A DNA stretch of 64,000 nucleotides, taken from Hyposmocoma kahamanoa (Eukaryota > Arthropoda > Insecta > Lepidoptera > Cosmopterigidae). The notes below the pieces were generated by a model. That model was not told the DNA's origin. It searched no databases and worked only from the letters and a program-made list of their open reading frames with translations. The stretch is taken from contig NW_020654810.1 in the NCBI RefSeq assembly GCF_003589595.1, positions 18,186,682 to 18,250,681 of the forward strand, given 5' to 3'. Both the position numbers and the translations under genes were made by a program. Positions within the stretch are counted from its first letter, which is position 1. Every line of letters begins with the position of its first letter. This document shows, in pieces, positions 22,533-33,020 of this stretch.

Positions 22533-23507
22533 TTTATTAATGTTGCTGAGGAAAGAAATAACACCGTTTAAGTTTTCTATAACTAAGCGAAAGTTTTATA
22601 GTAACCAAAATTAAAGTTATTGTTACGGACTTTGGTTCCCTGCAATACGATGTTTACTTGGCCGATCCCTACTGAAACAGCTTTATTACAAATAAATTGC
22701 CCTTCAATATGGCTCCGCGTGGTATAAATTTCATACGTGCTGAGAAATGACATACGGTATAATTTATTACGAACAGTTTTTTTCGGGGAAAATACAAAGA
22801 AGACATCGTGATGTAATTGAGCTACATTTTGGGGGCACGCTACAATTTTACCGGCAATTTTGTTACGGCGGCAAACCTTTTTTTATTTTACTGTATTTCT
22901 TTTATTTTTTTATGTTCCCACATACCGCCTTATATTATCCCCTTGGAAAGTTGTTTTGACTCAATTTCGTGAAATCGATACATCGATGGTGCATGTTTTA
23001 TTTAGCTCTAAAACTCTTGTCAGATAGGGAGCAGTAATTTTACCAAATTTACTAAATATAATTTATAAAATTTAAATTTAATTAACAAAAATACGCCGCT
23101 ACTTCTTTCCTTCCACATTTATTTCAATAAATAAATCATATTTCCTATCATTACCATCCATCGTCAGGTACCAACTCGACGTCGCCACCTCACCGCGTGT
23201 TTACACGCCACGACATCACTCCGGCGCCATTAGCTCTACAAATGACACTAAAATGAAATCTATTCATTTCCTCAGCGAGTCAATCGCTAGATATTGTTCA
23301 ATTTCACGCGATATCGCCATTAGAAATGAATACAGCAATATGGTGACGATTCGCGTTCATATTTGAAACTGTGTGTGCTACCCTTTAAGCCCCTTACCCT
23401 TTGGTCTTTTGTTTATTTATATCTTTTGTTAGAAATTGTGGTGTTAATTGCCTGTACATTACCATGTCCCTTACATACATATATTAGAAATACAATTAGA
23501 GTCATAA
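22533..23507. other. Unassigned sequence
   Basis: No gene. 23160-23370 is a GC-richer patch without repeats. Confidence 0.4.
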
Positions 23508-24480
23508 TAAGATCTTAAGATCGTTCTACCAATTTAAACACTTTCTTCCCATCTCAACAAAAATCCTCTTCGTACAGGCCACTATTTTTCCTGTCCTTGA
23601 TTATGCTGATATCACCCAGGAACTTCTTAACAAATTGGATCGCTTGCTCAATAGTTGCATTCGTTTTATTTATGGACTTCGAAAATTTGATCACGTGTCC
23701 GCTGTCGCAATGAGCTGAAGTGGCTTACGATTCACCAGTGTCGTGATTTGAGAATACTTTCCACTGTTTACTCTATAATTAATGATAAATGTGCACCTGG
23801 TTATTTGAAATGTAAATTTCAATATTTGGGTGCATCCCATAATCGCAATCTTCGCTCAAACAGTAAATTGACTCTTATTATTATTTTATTTTTATTGTAT
23901 TTATTACATTTAAAAGTATTAAAAAACAAAACATTCCAGTATAACATAAACTTAACTAAGTTTTTCTGTATACCGCTCATTATCTTTTTTTATCTTTTAA
24001 TTCCTTCTCACCGTACTGGTTTTCTTTCTAACTCATTTACTCTTCTGGCAATACGACTCTGGATCGCTCTACCGCCTCATGTTCAAAAAGCGCCGAATAA
24101 CTAGCTTTCAAGCAATTAGCCCGCGATTTCATATTGGAGTCTCAATCTACATCCCATTAGTCTGACATTGCTATATATAAGTATATTGAATATATATGTG
24201 TATGTATTATATATTATGTATTTGTGTGTATATAGGTTGCTTATATAAGTATACAGTTAGTCATATAACATTATGTGCTATATTTATATTGTGTTTAAAC
24301 TATATATCATAATTATTTATAAACTTCTTCATATCGGTTTTAATTATCATGTTATGCACCCCTGTTAATTATTAATGAACCCAACTCTCCGGTTGCCTGG
24401 TGGAGAATGCCTAATGGCGTTAAGTTCACCATTTGTACTGTTTTGAGTGCAATTCGTTTAAATAAATAAATAAAAAAATA
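23508..24480 (+). mobile_element. LINE 3' third: RT C-terminal domain and 3' UTR
   Basis: The translation reads LPISTKILFVQATIFPVLDY, then LLNKLDRLLNSCIRFIYGL. A single frameshift follows near 23710. It then continues as ELKWLTIHQCRDLRIL, SHNRNLRSNSKLTL and SFTLLAIRLWIALPPHVQ to a stop near 24104. This is the typical post-RT domain of insect non-LTR retrotransposons. About 120 bp of AT-rich DNA (about 23883-24002) interrupts it in frame, between KLTLII and PSHRTGF. The 3' UTR has TTGCCTGGTGGAGAATGCC and ends in AAATAAATAAATAAA. The copy is 5'-truncated and cannot move. Confidence 0.8.
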
Positions 24481-24562
24481 ATAATTACAAAAGATTATTT
24501 AATTACTTGAAAATATTATTATTTTGTTTTAAAAAAACATGACATTAAATATGTTGAGTTGT

Positions 24563-24686
24563 TGGTTTTCGCGATCGCCACACTTTGGAAATGTAATTAT
24601 ATTTTCAGGTTTTAAAATGGCGTATAGTTATGTTTTTTTTAAACAAACAAGCTTCTTTACAGGTCTCATAGTCACGGCTGACTGTG
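24563..24686 (+). repeat. Family E copy 3
   Basis: GTTTTCGCGATCGCCACAC, GGAAATGTAATTAT, TTTAAACAAACAAGC, then CTTTACAGGTCTCATAG and TCACGGCTGACTG. Near full length but diverged in the centre. Confidence 0.7.
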
Positions 24687-24747
24687 ACCGGTAACGAAAT
24701 ATGTTTGTTTCTTTTAATTCTTAAAAGCACTTTTCAGTTCACGAGTT

Positions 24748-24915
24748 ACTTACTTACTTCGCTGGCTCAGCAACCTGAAATGGATCTTGGCTTCCGACAC
24801 CGAAATACGCCATTTCTTACGGTTTTGTGTCAGTTCCGACCATTTAGGCTAAATATACCTGAGTCTTTGGTGGCTCCAGCCTTCCAGCTATATCTTGGAA
24901 GACCCACTGGAAGAT
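24748..24915 (-). mobile_element. LINE C-terminus, family D copy 1
   Basis: The reverse strand reads LTQNRKKWRISVSEAKIHF and a stop follows shortly. It aligns with the copy at 29984-30110 (AQNRDAWQNLVSEAKAQFG). The pattern QNR..W...VSEAK is a LINE polyprotein C-terminus. 5'-truncated remnant. Confidence 0.6.
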
Positions 24916-25756
24916 TACGACGCTACGAGTTAGTGGCTATATGTGATACAGACATACACGTCACGTTTGCCTTGTAATGGTCTATGCAAAACCTACAGAC
25001 ATCTAGTTGCACGGTCCTTTACTAGTTTCACTGTTCTTAATCTAGTGGAGGTTTGTACGCCAAGGTCGACCTTACAAAAGTTTGATAATATATGATAAGG
25101 ACCGCAACCTGTATTTCGAGCATTTAACGTGTCTAAAAAATTACATAATAAAATCTTAAATGAAATTATAAATCTACAGTCAATTGTTCTGTACTTATTT
25201 TGTTTTCGTCCGTATTGTTTATAAACAAACGCATGTTCAATTCCATCATTATGGTTATGATATAGCAAATATGGTTCTTAAATGGTGTTTTTAATACAGG
25301 TGATAGCAAATATCATATAAATATGAATCTGCACAAATATTTGGTCGCTGATTGTCGCGATGATTTACGAGGTTTCGAGCCACTTGTCATCTTTATTAAG
25401 CCGATTCTACCGTGTCGCAGCTAATAATCCCTAATATCTGTCACATTTTCTGCAAACAAAATGTGATATTACCGTAGTTTATCGTTTCCCTGCACGATAA
25501 AATAACTTTTCGTATTATTTATGTTAAATAAAGAGTTTTTTATTTGCTCTTCCTGGCTCATTTAATTTTTATAAATTGTTTGAAAATGTAATAACGAATG
25601 TATCGTGTCAAACTATTTTGTAATTTCATTTTAACAAGAATATTTTGGTTGTCATGTGGTATGTTTGGTTTGGTCAATAAAAATACCTTATTTTGCATTG
25701 TAAAATTACAATGGCTGGGTACAATTCTTTAATGTTTAATATCATATAAATTACGG
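24916..25756. other. Unassigned AT-rich sequence
   Basis: No gene. The 91-codon reverse frame at 24993-25268 shows no motif. Confidence 0.4.
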
Positions 25757-25860
25757 CGAGAGTGAATAGGCATTATTTAGGTTTGCATGTTCCATCATCG
25801 ACTTCATCGTCGCTATCAGGTGAAATGGAGGTCAAATTCGCAAAAAAAATTAAATGTACG
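25757..25860 (+). mobile_element. LINE tail, family C copy 2
   Basis: GGCGAGAGTGAATAGGCATT and CAGGTGAAATGGAGGTCAAAT match the last coding codons and 3' UTR of the element at 21320-21530, including the reading ARVNRHYLG. Only about 100 bases remain, ending in an A-rich tail. Confidence 0.7.
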
Positions 25861-26767
25861 TTTTTGTGTTATGAACCCCAAAAATTACAATAAAGCGAAA
25901 AAAGATTTTTGCAGCTTTTTCTCAAAGTGTTTGATATTACATTTTTTTTGTTTGACACGACAGAGTAGGTATTTAATAAATTAATAAGAGAGATATGTAA
26001 CTTAAGATCTTAATCGTTGTCTGAACAACTGCTTTACAATATACATTTGTAACGCACCTATGCCGGAGAACCCATACAAAGAATCCTATCCCTAGTAAAT
26101 TTTCCGAAATTATTTCAAACAATTAGACGCCAATAATATTTGGAATACTACCGTATTATACTAATAACAGTAATAAAAAAGCCATGGTATACAGATGTAA
26201 TGTTACATAGATGAACACAGTCCAAAAGGTTTCGTTTTGTTGCTTAGATCCAATACAATACAACAAAAAGTCTGTTCACCTGATAGAAAGCGGTTAATGC
26301 CTATATTCATATGCGATACTAAAGATAGACCCCTAATATAGTAATGCTTTGCCAGCTGGCTCACGCTACGTTTAATCTAGAACACAGCAATGATACTTGG
26401 CGGTAGAGGTTCTTATAGAGATAGGGTTCAATCGGTGCCCTAACCTGACCCCTTAACCGATCATTTGTTTCTGAGTAAATACGTGTGAAGAATGGAAAAC
26501 CGAAAACTGAACCATACATCTAGTCCATGACACAGGTACTTAAATAAACTTCCGGTTTCGTAAAGGCGATCCGGAGAGATTGTTGAAAATAGTCGTAGGT
26601 AGGTTAGTACAATCGGTACCATATGTTACTAACCAACCATTTGGTTCTGAGCAGATAAGTGTGAAAAAAAATGTTAAACAAACTTAGGTTGTAACCTGTG
26701 AGATGTAAAATATTATTTTGGAATGACGTTTTAAGGAACTTTTTAAGTAAATTTGATCCTTAACGTA
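25861..26767. other. Unassigned sequence
   Basis: No gene or recognised repeat. Confidence 0.4.
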
Positions 26768-27012
26768 TACTTACAAATCATCAGCTTACAGGCATCCACT
26801 GCTGGACATGAACCTCCCATTGCGCACGTCAACTCTTCCGATCCTGTGCCGCCCGCATCCACCTTTCACGACCTTTCACAGGTCGTCCATCCATCTTGCC
26901 GCAGGGCGTTCTACACTACTCTTTGACGTGGTCGCTACTCTAGAACAAGTCTGCTCCATCTACCATCCGCCCTCTTGCATTGCTGATTATGCGAACTACA
27001 TCTGCCACTTTA
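26768..27012 (-). mobile_element. RTE-like LINE C-terminus
   Basis: The reverse strand carries ERPAARWMDDL in one frame, and after a frameshift ERWMRAAQDRK and RAQWEVHVQQWMPVS then stop. The order RW.DDL, RWMRAAQDR, W...G..YVQQWT is a familiar end of an insect RTE-type non-LTR polyprotein. Frameshifts and a stop make it a pseudogene fragment. RTE is my best guess for the clade. Confidence 0.65.
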
Positions 27013-27890
27013 GTTCTTTGACGTATGACTTTATTAGGGATTAGTTAAACGCAGAATACAAATTTAAAATATAAACCTTGAATTCTTTTTACACTTTTTG
27101 TAGAATACGTAAGAAGGCTCATACAACGAAAATGTCGGCTAGGATGTCAGGTAACTTAGAGCATCAACTGTCCATAACCAAGATTTTGCACCAACATAGA
27201 ACCCTATGACCAGTAAAATAGTGGCACTTTAAGAACAAACAATGTCGAATTTAAATAATCCAAGTTTATAAGTTTATTATCCTATAGGTACAATATACTT
27301 ATTCGTTCCAGTTATAAATAAATTGTCTTCCGAGCATTGTGTCGTCAAAGCAAATTGAAGAGCCTACAATGGGCCGCTAACGAGTGCCTGCGCCAACTTG
27401 GCGGCTATCAATCTTACGCCTCGACAAGGTCAAGACGTTTACCAACTATTGGAGAGCCTTGAGAGTTTGCAACTATTATTAAACGTTTTTACTACTGATG
27501 AGGAAATCATATATTCTGTTATATGACATGTTGATGTTGCAATAATAGCAATGGTCCTTAACTAATGGGCATAAGAAAAAAATCTGTGTAGGTGTCGTGG
27601 CCCCATTATACAATTCGACCATATGACTTTCGGCCGAGGTGGTGAGTCTTGTGACGGTTTCTGTTCTATACGAAACAGAACCTGTGGATTTTTTTCTTGT
27701 GACGCAATTTACTGTAAACTAGTACTAATTCTACCGCGCTCACAGCCAGGTGGTCGCTGTCTAAACTATATCTACTTATTACTTACTCACCCAACACAAA
27801 ACACCAGCATTTTGTCCCAAAATAAGTAACTCTATATTTATTTTATTAAATATCATGATGTTTTTTTCCTAATGAAATTTATTACATTTT
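27013..27890. other. Unassigned sequence
   Basis: No gene or recognised repeat. Confidence 0.4.
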
Positions 27891-28139
27891 TAAACGACTT
27901 TAAAAAAGGAGGAGATTTTTTTTTTTGTATATATGGTACACTATTACTATTTGTGAACCGATTTCGAAGATTCTTTTTTGTTGGAAAGAGTTTAACCTCA
28001 GTATTAGTCCCATTTAAATTTGAAGAAAATATTCCACCTCTAAAGACGGCAAACTAGGGAGTGAATCCGGTTTCACGCACTTTCCGGTAACCGGTTTCAA
28101 TAAAACTTGGCAAATATATGTAATGAATAAAGGGTCGGA
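27891..28139 (+). mobile_element. Family F copy 2, diverged
   Basis: Begins AAACGACTTTAAAAAAGGAG and GAGATTT, continues with CCCATTTAAATTTGAAGAA and CAATAAAACTTGGCAAATA, and ends near AAAGGGTCGG. The end corresponds to the GAGGTCGG terminus but has lost several bases. Confidence 0.65.
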
Positions 28140-28149
28140 TTCTTTTTAT

Positions 28150-28270
28150 AAAAAAGTTGCAATTATATATGAAAACACTCCACTAGTTTATTATTATTAA
28201 CGATACAAAATACGAATAAAAACAAAGGAAAACTCCTTAGATCCATTGAACTCGACCTATGTTCGATCTT
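28150..28270 (-). mobile_element. S1 tail with partial head, minus strand
   Basis: Reverse-strand tail (ACTCCACTAGTTTATTATTA, then AAAGGAAAACTCCTTAGATC) and the start of a head (TTGAACTCGACC, a damaged B box). The rest of the head is lost. Confidence 0.55.
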
Positions 28271-28775
28271 TGTGGTCCATAAGATCGTAGCACTCTAATT
28301 ATAGGTGATTACGATACTACTGTGAATACTAGATGGTTTCGTCATATGCCTTATTGAAAAAGTGACATTTTCTAGTTCTTTTGAACCTATGTAACTTATC
28401 CAGATTAACCCAAGGGCGCATTTATTCGGCACGAATTTCAATACGCTCACTCCGCGCGGCCGCCACCGAGCGGAGTCCACGTTGCCGCCGCGCAGCGACC
28501 GCGGGCATCTAACTGTCATGGCAAAATACGCTCTATTATTTAGCTTTTACGTTTTAACTTAAATGAGCGTCCCGGGCACGCGGATGAGGCTGACTTGAAT
28601 TTAGTCTACGCGGCGGCCTGCGTGACGACCGCGCGATTGTATTATTCAGAGGAATTTAAAAGTTGTTGCCTAGTAAATAGAATTCAGATGCGCCATAAAT
28701 GTGAAGGCGTGGTAATTGAGCGGTCGCGCGAAATCTTTCGCCTCGTGTAACTGAACGCTAACTGGACGCGCGTCT
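28271..28775. other. GC-rich unassigned patch
   Basis: 28430-28640 is CpG-rich (GCGCGGCCGCC, CCGCCGCGCAGCGACCGCGG) and repeat-free. No coding signal. Candidate regulatory island by composition only. Confidence 0.4.
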
Positions 28776-28881
28776 TAGAGATACACAGTGTCCCAATTAT
28801 TGGTATAAAAACTATTTTAATTCATTTATAAAAATGGTGACTAAAAACAAAGCTGCACATTAGAGACACCGTGTATCTCTA
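28776..28881. mobile_element. 106-bp foldback element
   Basis: The left end TAGAGATACACAGTGTC (28776-28792) and the right end GACACCGTGTATCTCTA (28865-28881) are inverted repeats with one mismatch. The loop is AT-rich. Compact size with perfect termini fits a miniature inverted-repeat element. Confidence 0.65.
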
Positions 28882-29821
28882 GAACGCTAAAGTACCAAAA
28901 CTGTTAAGGACTAGCGATGGGCGATAGTTACTAAAAATAATCGAATTATTCGATTATACACATATTCGATATAATTCGATTGTTCATATTAATTACTTAC
29001 TAATTAGTTACTAACTTCATTTTTTGATTGTTGATCAAATATCGATTGTGAATCCATATAGTTACTAATCTACTAGTTACTAATTTTTGCTTGTTGATCA
29101 GATGTCGTAATAGCAATAGAATTGATCGTTAATAATAGGATTAATTGTTTTTAAATTAGTAACAGGGTCAATTGGTACTAAATAAGTAATAGGTGCAGTT
29201 TTTTATTTTTTATTTATATTCGATTATTTTTCGGTAAAGATGACTTAATAAAAAATCGTGCAGCTATAGATTTATTCCATTTTTTTTTTTGTAACAATCG
29301 CTCATCGCCATCAAGGACACGAAAATACGGTAAAGCAGGCATAATGACCATATTTCCATAATCTCCATGTACCCTAGAAAATACAGGCATCACGTATGTA
29401 CACACGTTAGATTGCATTATTAAATTGTTCAGTAATACTAAATTACGTATCTATGCCAAAAAACAAAAAACGTATATCCGATAAACACAAGTTGATTACG
29501 AGTGTACCAATCGAATGGGTCAAAACAGTTGGACATATTGACAAAATTAAACGCGCCTGTCATACTAGGGACGAGTTCAACAAATGTAGCGGGTGGATTC
29601 GGCCCGATAAACATCGCAGTAACAAATTAACCCGCCCCCGATACCGCGGGCTATCAGGACATCTACGCACCATAACGACATTGATTAAACCGAGCCGTGT
29701 AAGGGTTAAGCTGTGATAGTTTTGATGAGCTATTTGAGTTGATTTTTAAATATGATATGGAAAAATCAAAAGCAAGACATATTTACTAAAATTTTTTGTA
29801 TTTCCGCGTCAGCTTGTATGT
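28882..29821. other. Unassigned AT-rich sequence with short direct repeats
   Basis: 28930-29180 has repeated AGTTACTAA/TTACTAATT and ATTCGAT motifs, a decayed repeat-like texture. An 87-codon frame at 29453-29716 is basic but shows no family motif, and I do not call it a gene. Confidence 0.4.
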
Positions 29822-29925
29822 CACATGACGATTTCAGTAGTTCAACGGCAAGCACTGCAGGCACTGAATGCCTGAGCGAAGGTCCCGGGTTCGACTCCCT
29901 ATAATACCAATTTGGAATATGAACA
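29822..29925 (+). mobile_element. S3-like tRNA-headed SINE fragment
   Basis: Contains a B-box match GGGTTCGACTCC and, 60 bases upstream, TTTCAGTAGTTCAACGG in the A-box position. It is followed by CAATTTGGAATATGAA, similar to the sequence after the head at 52342. Truncated tail. Confidence 0.55.
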
Positions 29926-29983
29926 TTTCTAAATGAAAATACATAAATGAAAATACTTTATTCTACTACACAAACCTTACTAT

Positions 29984-30110
29984 TTACTTCGGTGGCCCAA
30001 ATTGGGCCTTGGCCTCCGATACTAGATTCTGCCACGCATCCCGGTTCTGAGCCTGTTCCTTCCAGCCACTAGCACCAAGGCCCTTCAGGTCTTTTTGGAT
30101 AGATTACACC
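29984..30110 (-). mobile_element. LINE C-terminus, family D copy 2
   Basis: Open on the reverse strand: IQKDLKGLG, SGWKEQAQNRDAW, QNLVSEAKAQFGPPK, stop at 29984-29986. This is the C-terminal end of a non-LTR retrotransposon polyprotein and parallels the copy at 24748. Upstream coding sequence is missing. Confidence 0.65.
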
Positions 30111-30899
30111 CCCTAGGGAACACAAAACATATAACATTTAAATTAAAATAAATTACTTAAAACTGTGTCCAAGAACAGCCTCAATGTCCTAGTTGTCAGT
30201 CTTTACCAAGTAAGTATTCGCAAATTAAATTGGTTCTGGTCTGGGAGTTCTGGTTAGTGCCCCGAAATTTACGTTGCGCTGGTATTGATAGTACAGGGAA
30301 TACCCTCGTTTGGGACCAAGTAATTAAGTTTGTGTTAAATATTATTATTGTTATATTATATTGGATATAAAAGAACTTTTACATCATTGTGTGCCTCTGA
30401 TTTCCAAACTACTGTATCTAGGAAGTCAGATTCTTCCCGATAAGACAGTTACTTTTTCTTGTTATTTGTAAAGCAAAACAAAACCTTACAACTATTTACA
30501 ATCTAGCTATTTTTCAATACTAATAAGCAATTTTAATTTAACATAATTTCGTAATATACAAGTAACTTACATAAAGAAATTCTCCATTGACAAAATATCT
30601 TTTAATATTAGTTAAGAGGGTGACACTTCCTTCATGGTCTTATTAACACTGGCACTAATATTTATTTTATTCCCTATAACTTAACTACACTAACTCGAAA
30701 TGTTTAGTTTTTTGTAGTCTACGCACTATATTTGCAATGTTTAGTGGCTGTATAGTCTCTATTTTTTTTCACTTATTTATTTTATTTGTTTATTTGTTTC
30801 AGGCCACATGATCCATATAATATATACCTTAAGGACTAACATACATACAATATAATAAAACAGTATTTGTAACTAATCTACACGAATTGCACTTGTCGG
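30111..30899. other. Unassigned AT-rich sequence
   Basis: No gene or recognised repeat. Confidence 0.4.
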
Positions 30900-31620
30900 C
30901 GATGTGTGGCGCAGTCTGGTGTTCGGCCAAAATACTTCCTTCATGAAGGTTTACAGATGTTCGGTCGGTGCGCTCACCACAAACGAATTGAAATTCGAGT
31001 TGTGGCGGGACTGTCTGATATACTCCACTATCTCCTCAGACTTCGTGGAGTAATGCAGCCGCGACAGGTACAGCGGGGTCGTCGGTGTGGTCGGACGCAT
31101 CAGGAAGTTCGATTCTGTCGGTGCCGTGCCACACTGGTTACGGCTGGTGGGCTTCCTCTTCTTCTCCATTTTTGTGAAGCCGTACTCGTCGCACCGGTCC
31201 ATCTACCTCTGTGGTTTTACAACTTCAGAGACAGGCACACGGGGATTACTTTTTCCCTTAGTAGATTGCCGCCGATCGTGTTTCAAAGTGGCGGGTCGGC
31301 TACTTGAAGCGGCTACAGCGGTGTATGCACGTGTGGGGGTTGACATGCATACGCGTGACGTTTCCGCCAAGACGGAGGGGCTCCTTCAGGAGTGTGGTGA
31401 TATCCTGGAGACTCTTCACGCCCTCATCCCTCCGGCGAGATGGCATCTGTTTGGCTTTACCGAGGCTCTGGAACAACAGCATCTGGCCACTGCAAATCTT
31501 ATCCTCATTGAAATTCGATTTACAGATCTGCACAATGCTGACTTCGTCTGTGGTGTCGATGGCGTGTTGAATAAACGCCAGGAGCTCATTGGCCATGAGA
31601 TGCTGGGAACCCATTGTCAA
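30900..31620 (-). pseudogene. LINE ORF1 remnant
   Basis: The reverse strand encodes ELLAFIQHAIDTTDE, SIVQICKSNFNEDKIC, LLFQSLGKAKQMPSRRR and KSLQDITTLLKEP at 31300-31620. A second frame (30951-31202) gives PLYLSRLHYSTKSEEIVEYI and NFNSFVVSAPTEHL, after which a degraded FWP-like stretch follows. Order and motifs match a first-ORF protein found with insect non-LTR retrotransposons: a helical N-terminal part followed by a fold for single-strand nucleic acid binding. The two parts are out of frame and the middle is shortened, so it is non-functional. The 192-codon plus-strand frame here is only its antisense shadow. Confidence 0.65.
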
Positions 31621-32222
31621 TTACGCGCAGCGGCCTGTGCCGCGCGAGACGCGAGTTATAATTAATAATTAACTGACTGCGTAGTGCAGCGTCCGTTTCC
31701 GAACGCGCATTGCACTGCACTGATGTAGTACTCTATGTTCACGTGTTGATGAAGTTTATGTTCGTGAGTTTGGCCTACTTTTTTACACTTTATCTACGGA
31801 CTCGTATATACTAAGGAGCATCTACAATTGTCCTCAGTATTTTATTTTGGAAACGTTTTGTATTATCTGACACAATTACTAGAGATATTCTATTGTACAC
31901 AGTTTATAAGTGTGCGTGCATGAGTGCATGTACTTTCGTGCGTATGTCTGTGTTAATCAAGTATGTCTTGCCTAAGAAATTTATTCTGCAAGTTATTAAT
32001 ACGCATGGAACAGAAAATGTTGTCTTGTAACATGCTTTGCGTATCTTCTTCAAATGGCTTTTCAATAATAGTGGCCAAACTGAAATATTTACTTTTTGTT
32101 TTTTTACTAGCTATCCGATCAGAATGAGCTAAATTTTATTATAAATAAGATACCGAGCGTTTCCGTAGCTAAAACAGTTACGTGACCACATTCGTCAGCT
32201 TTGCGAACCAAATTCAGCTTAG
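31621..32222. other. Unassigned sequence
   Basis: The first 100 bases are GC-richer and may be the 5' leader of the ORF1 remnant. Nothing recognised beyond that. Confidence 0.35.
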
Positions 32223-32440
32223 TTTTTAACCGACTTCAAAAAAGGAGGAGGTTATCAATTTGTATGTTTTTTTTGTATATATGTTACGTGACAACGGGAT
32301 TTGTGACGTGATTTTGATGATTTTTTTTAAACGGAAAGAGGGTACCTTACAAGTGGTCCCATTTAAATTTGAAGAAAATGCTCCACTTCTAAGGATGGCA
32401 AACTAGGGGATGAATGACTTTTGAGGTCGATTTTTTTAGA
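32223..32440 (+). mobile_element. Family F copy 3, internally deleted
   Basis: Both TIRs remain (TTTTTAACCGACTTCAAAAA at the left, ACTTTTGAGGTCGATTTTTT at the right), but about 200 bases of interior are missing relative to 41167-41597. The deletion follows CTAGGGGATGAAT. Confidence 0.75.
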
Positions 32441-32789
32441 AGTAGAAAGCTACGAAATATACACAATCCTTTGATTCTTCTGGTCACGTGACTTGTCTAG
32501 TAAATACTACTTACATATACCATGACGAAATTGTGGATATCCTAAAGAATGGCCAGGTCTAGAGTACCCCTAATCGACGAGCGTGTTTCGAAGCATTGAT
32601 GCGTGTTGATGAAGCGAAAGATATGTGCCAGGACCGTTGCAAGTGGAAGGTATCTTGGCCTACCTCGATGGGATACACAAAAACAAAACACGTTGTGCTG
32701 CGCGAATACCTTTACTACTATGCAAAACTCTAAAGAAATGGTAGCTAAGTACACGAGAATTTTTCTCAAAAGTAAACAATTCAATCATT
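32441..32789. other. Unassigned sequence
   Basis: No gene or repeat recognised; 80-85 codon frames on both strands overlap and lack motifs. Confidence 0.4.
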
Positions 32790-33020
32790 CAATGCATAGA
32801 TCTGTTACCAATAACAAAGATATGCCACAACCACATACAAAGATTCGTAAGATCTGGTGATTCGTTCCCTAGCTCAGTTGGGAGAGCAGTATGCACAGTA
32901 CGCTAAAGGCGATGGTTCAAATCTAGCCGGACCGAAGGAAAGTTTTCTTAGTGTTCGATCTTTGTATTAGTAATTATAACTAGTGTAGTATTAGTAATTA
33001 TAACTAGTGTAGTATTAGTA
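32790..33020 (+). mobile_element. S1 copy with tandemly expanded tail
   Basis: Part of the body, then a head with A-box region TAGCTCAGTTGGGAG, a B-box variant GGTTCAAATCT and CCGGACCGAAGGAAAG. The tail follows with GTGTTCGATCTTTG. In the tail a 24-base unit (GTATTAGTAATTATAACTAG...) is repeated 2.4 times between 32964 and 33020. Confidence 0.7.

Noticed and set aside
22501..22540. Rho-independent terminator-like hairpin and T run
   Set aside because: Bacterial-type terminators are not expected here and there is no upstream gene.
29453..29716. 87-codon basic frame
   Set aside because: No domain, no neighbours, no splice or promoter context; length is compatible with chance.
30906..31307. 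133-codon plus-strand frame
   Set aside because: Also a shadow of the same ORF1 remnant.
31087..31665. 192-codon open frame on the plus strand, the second longest in the window
   Set aside because: It is antisense to the LINE ORF1 remnant, whose minus-strand frames carry recognisable motifs.
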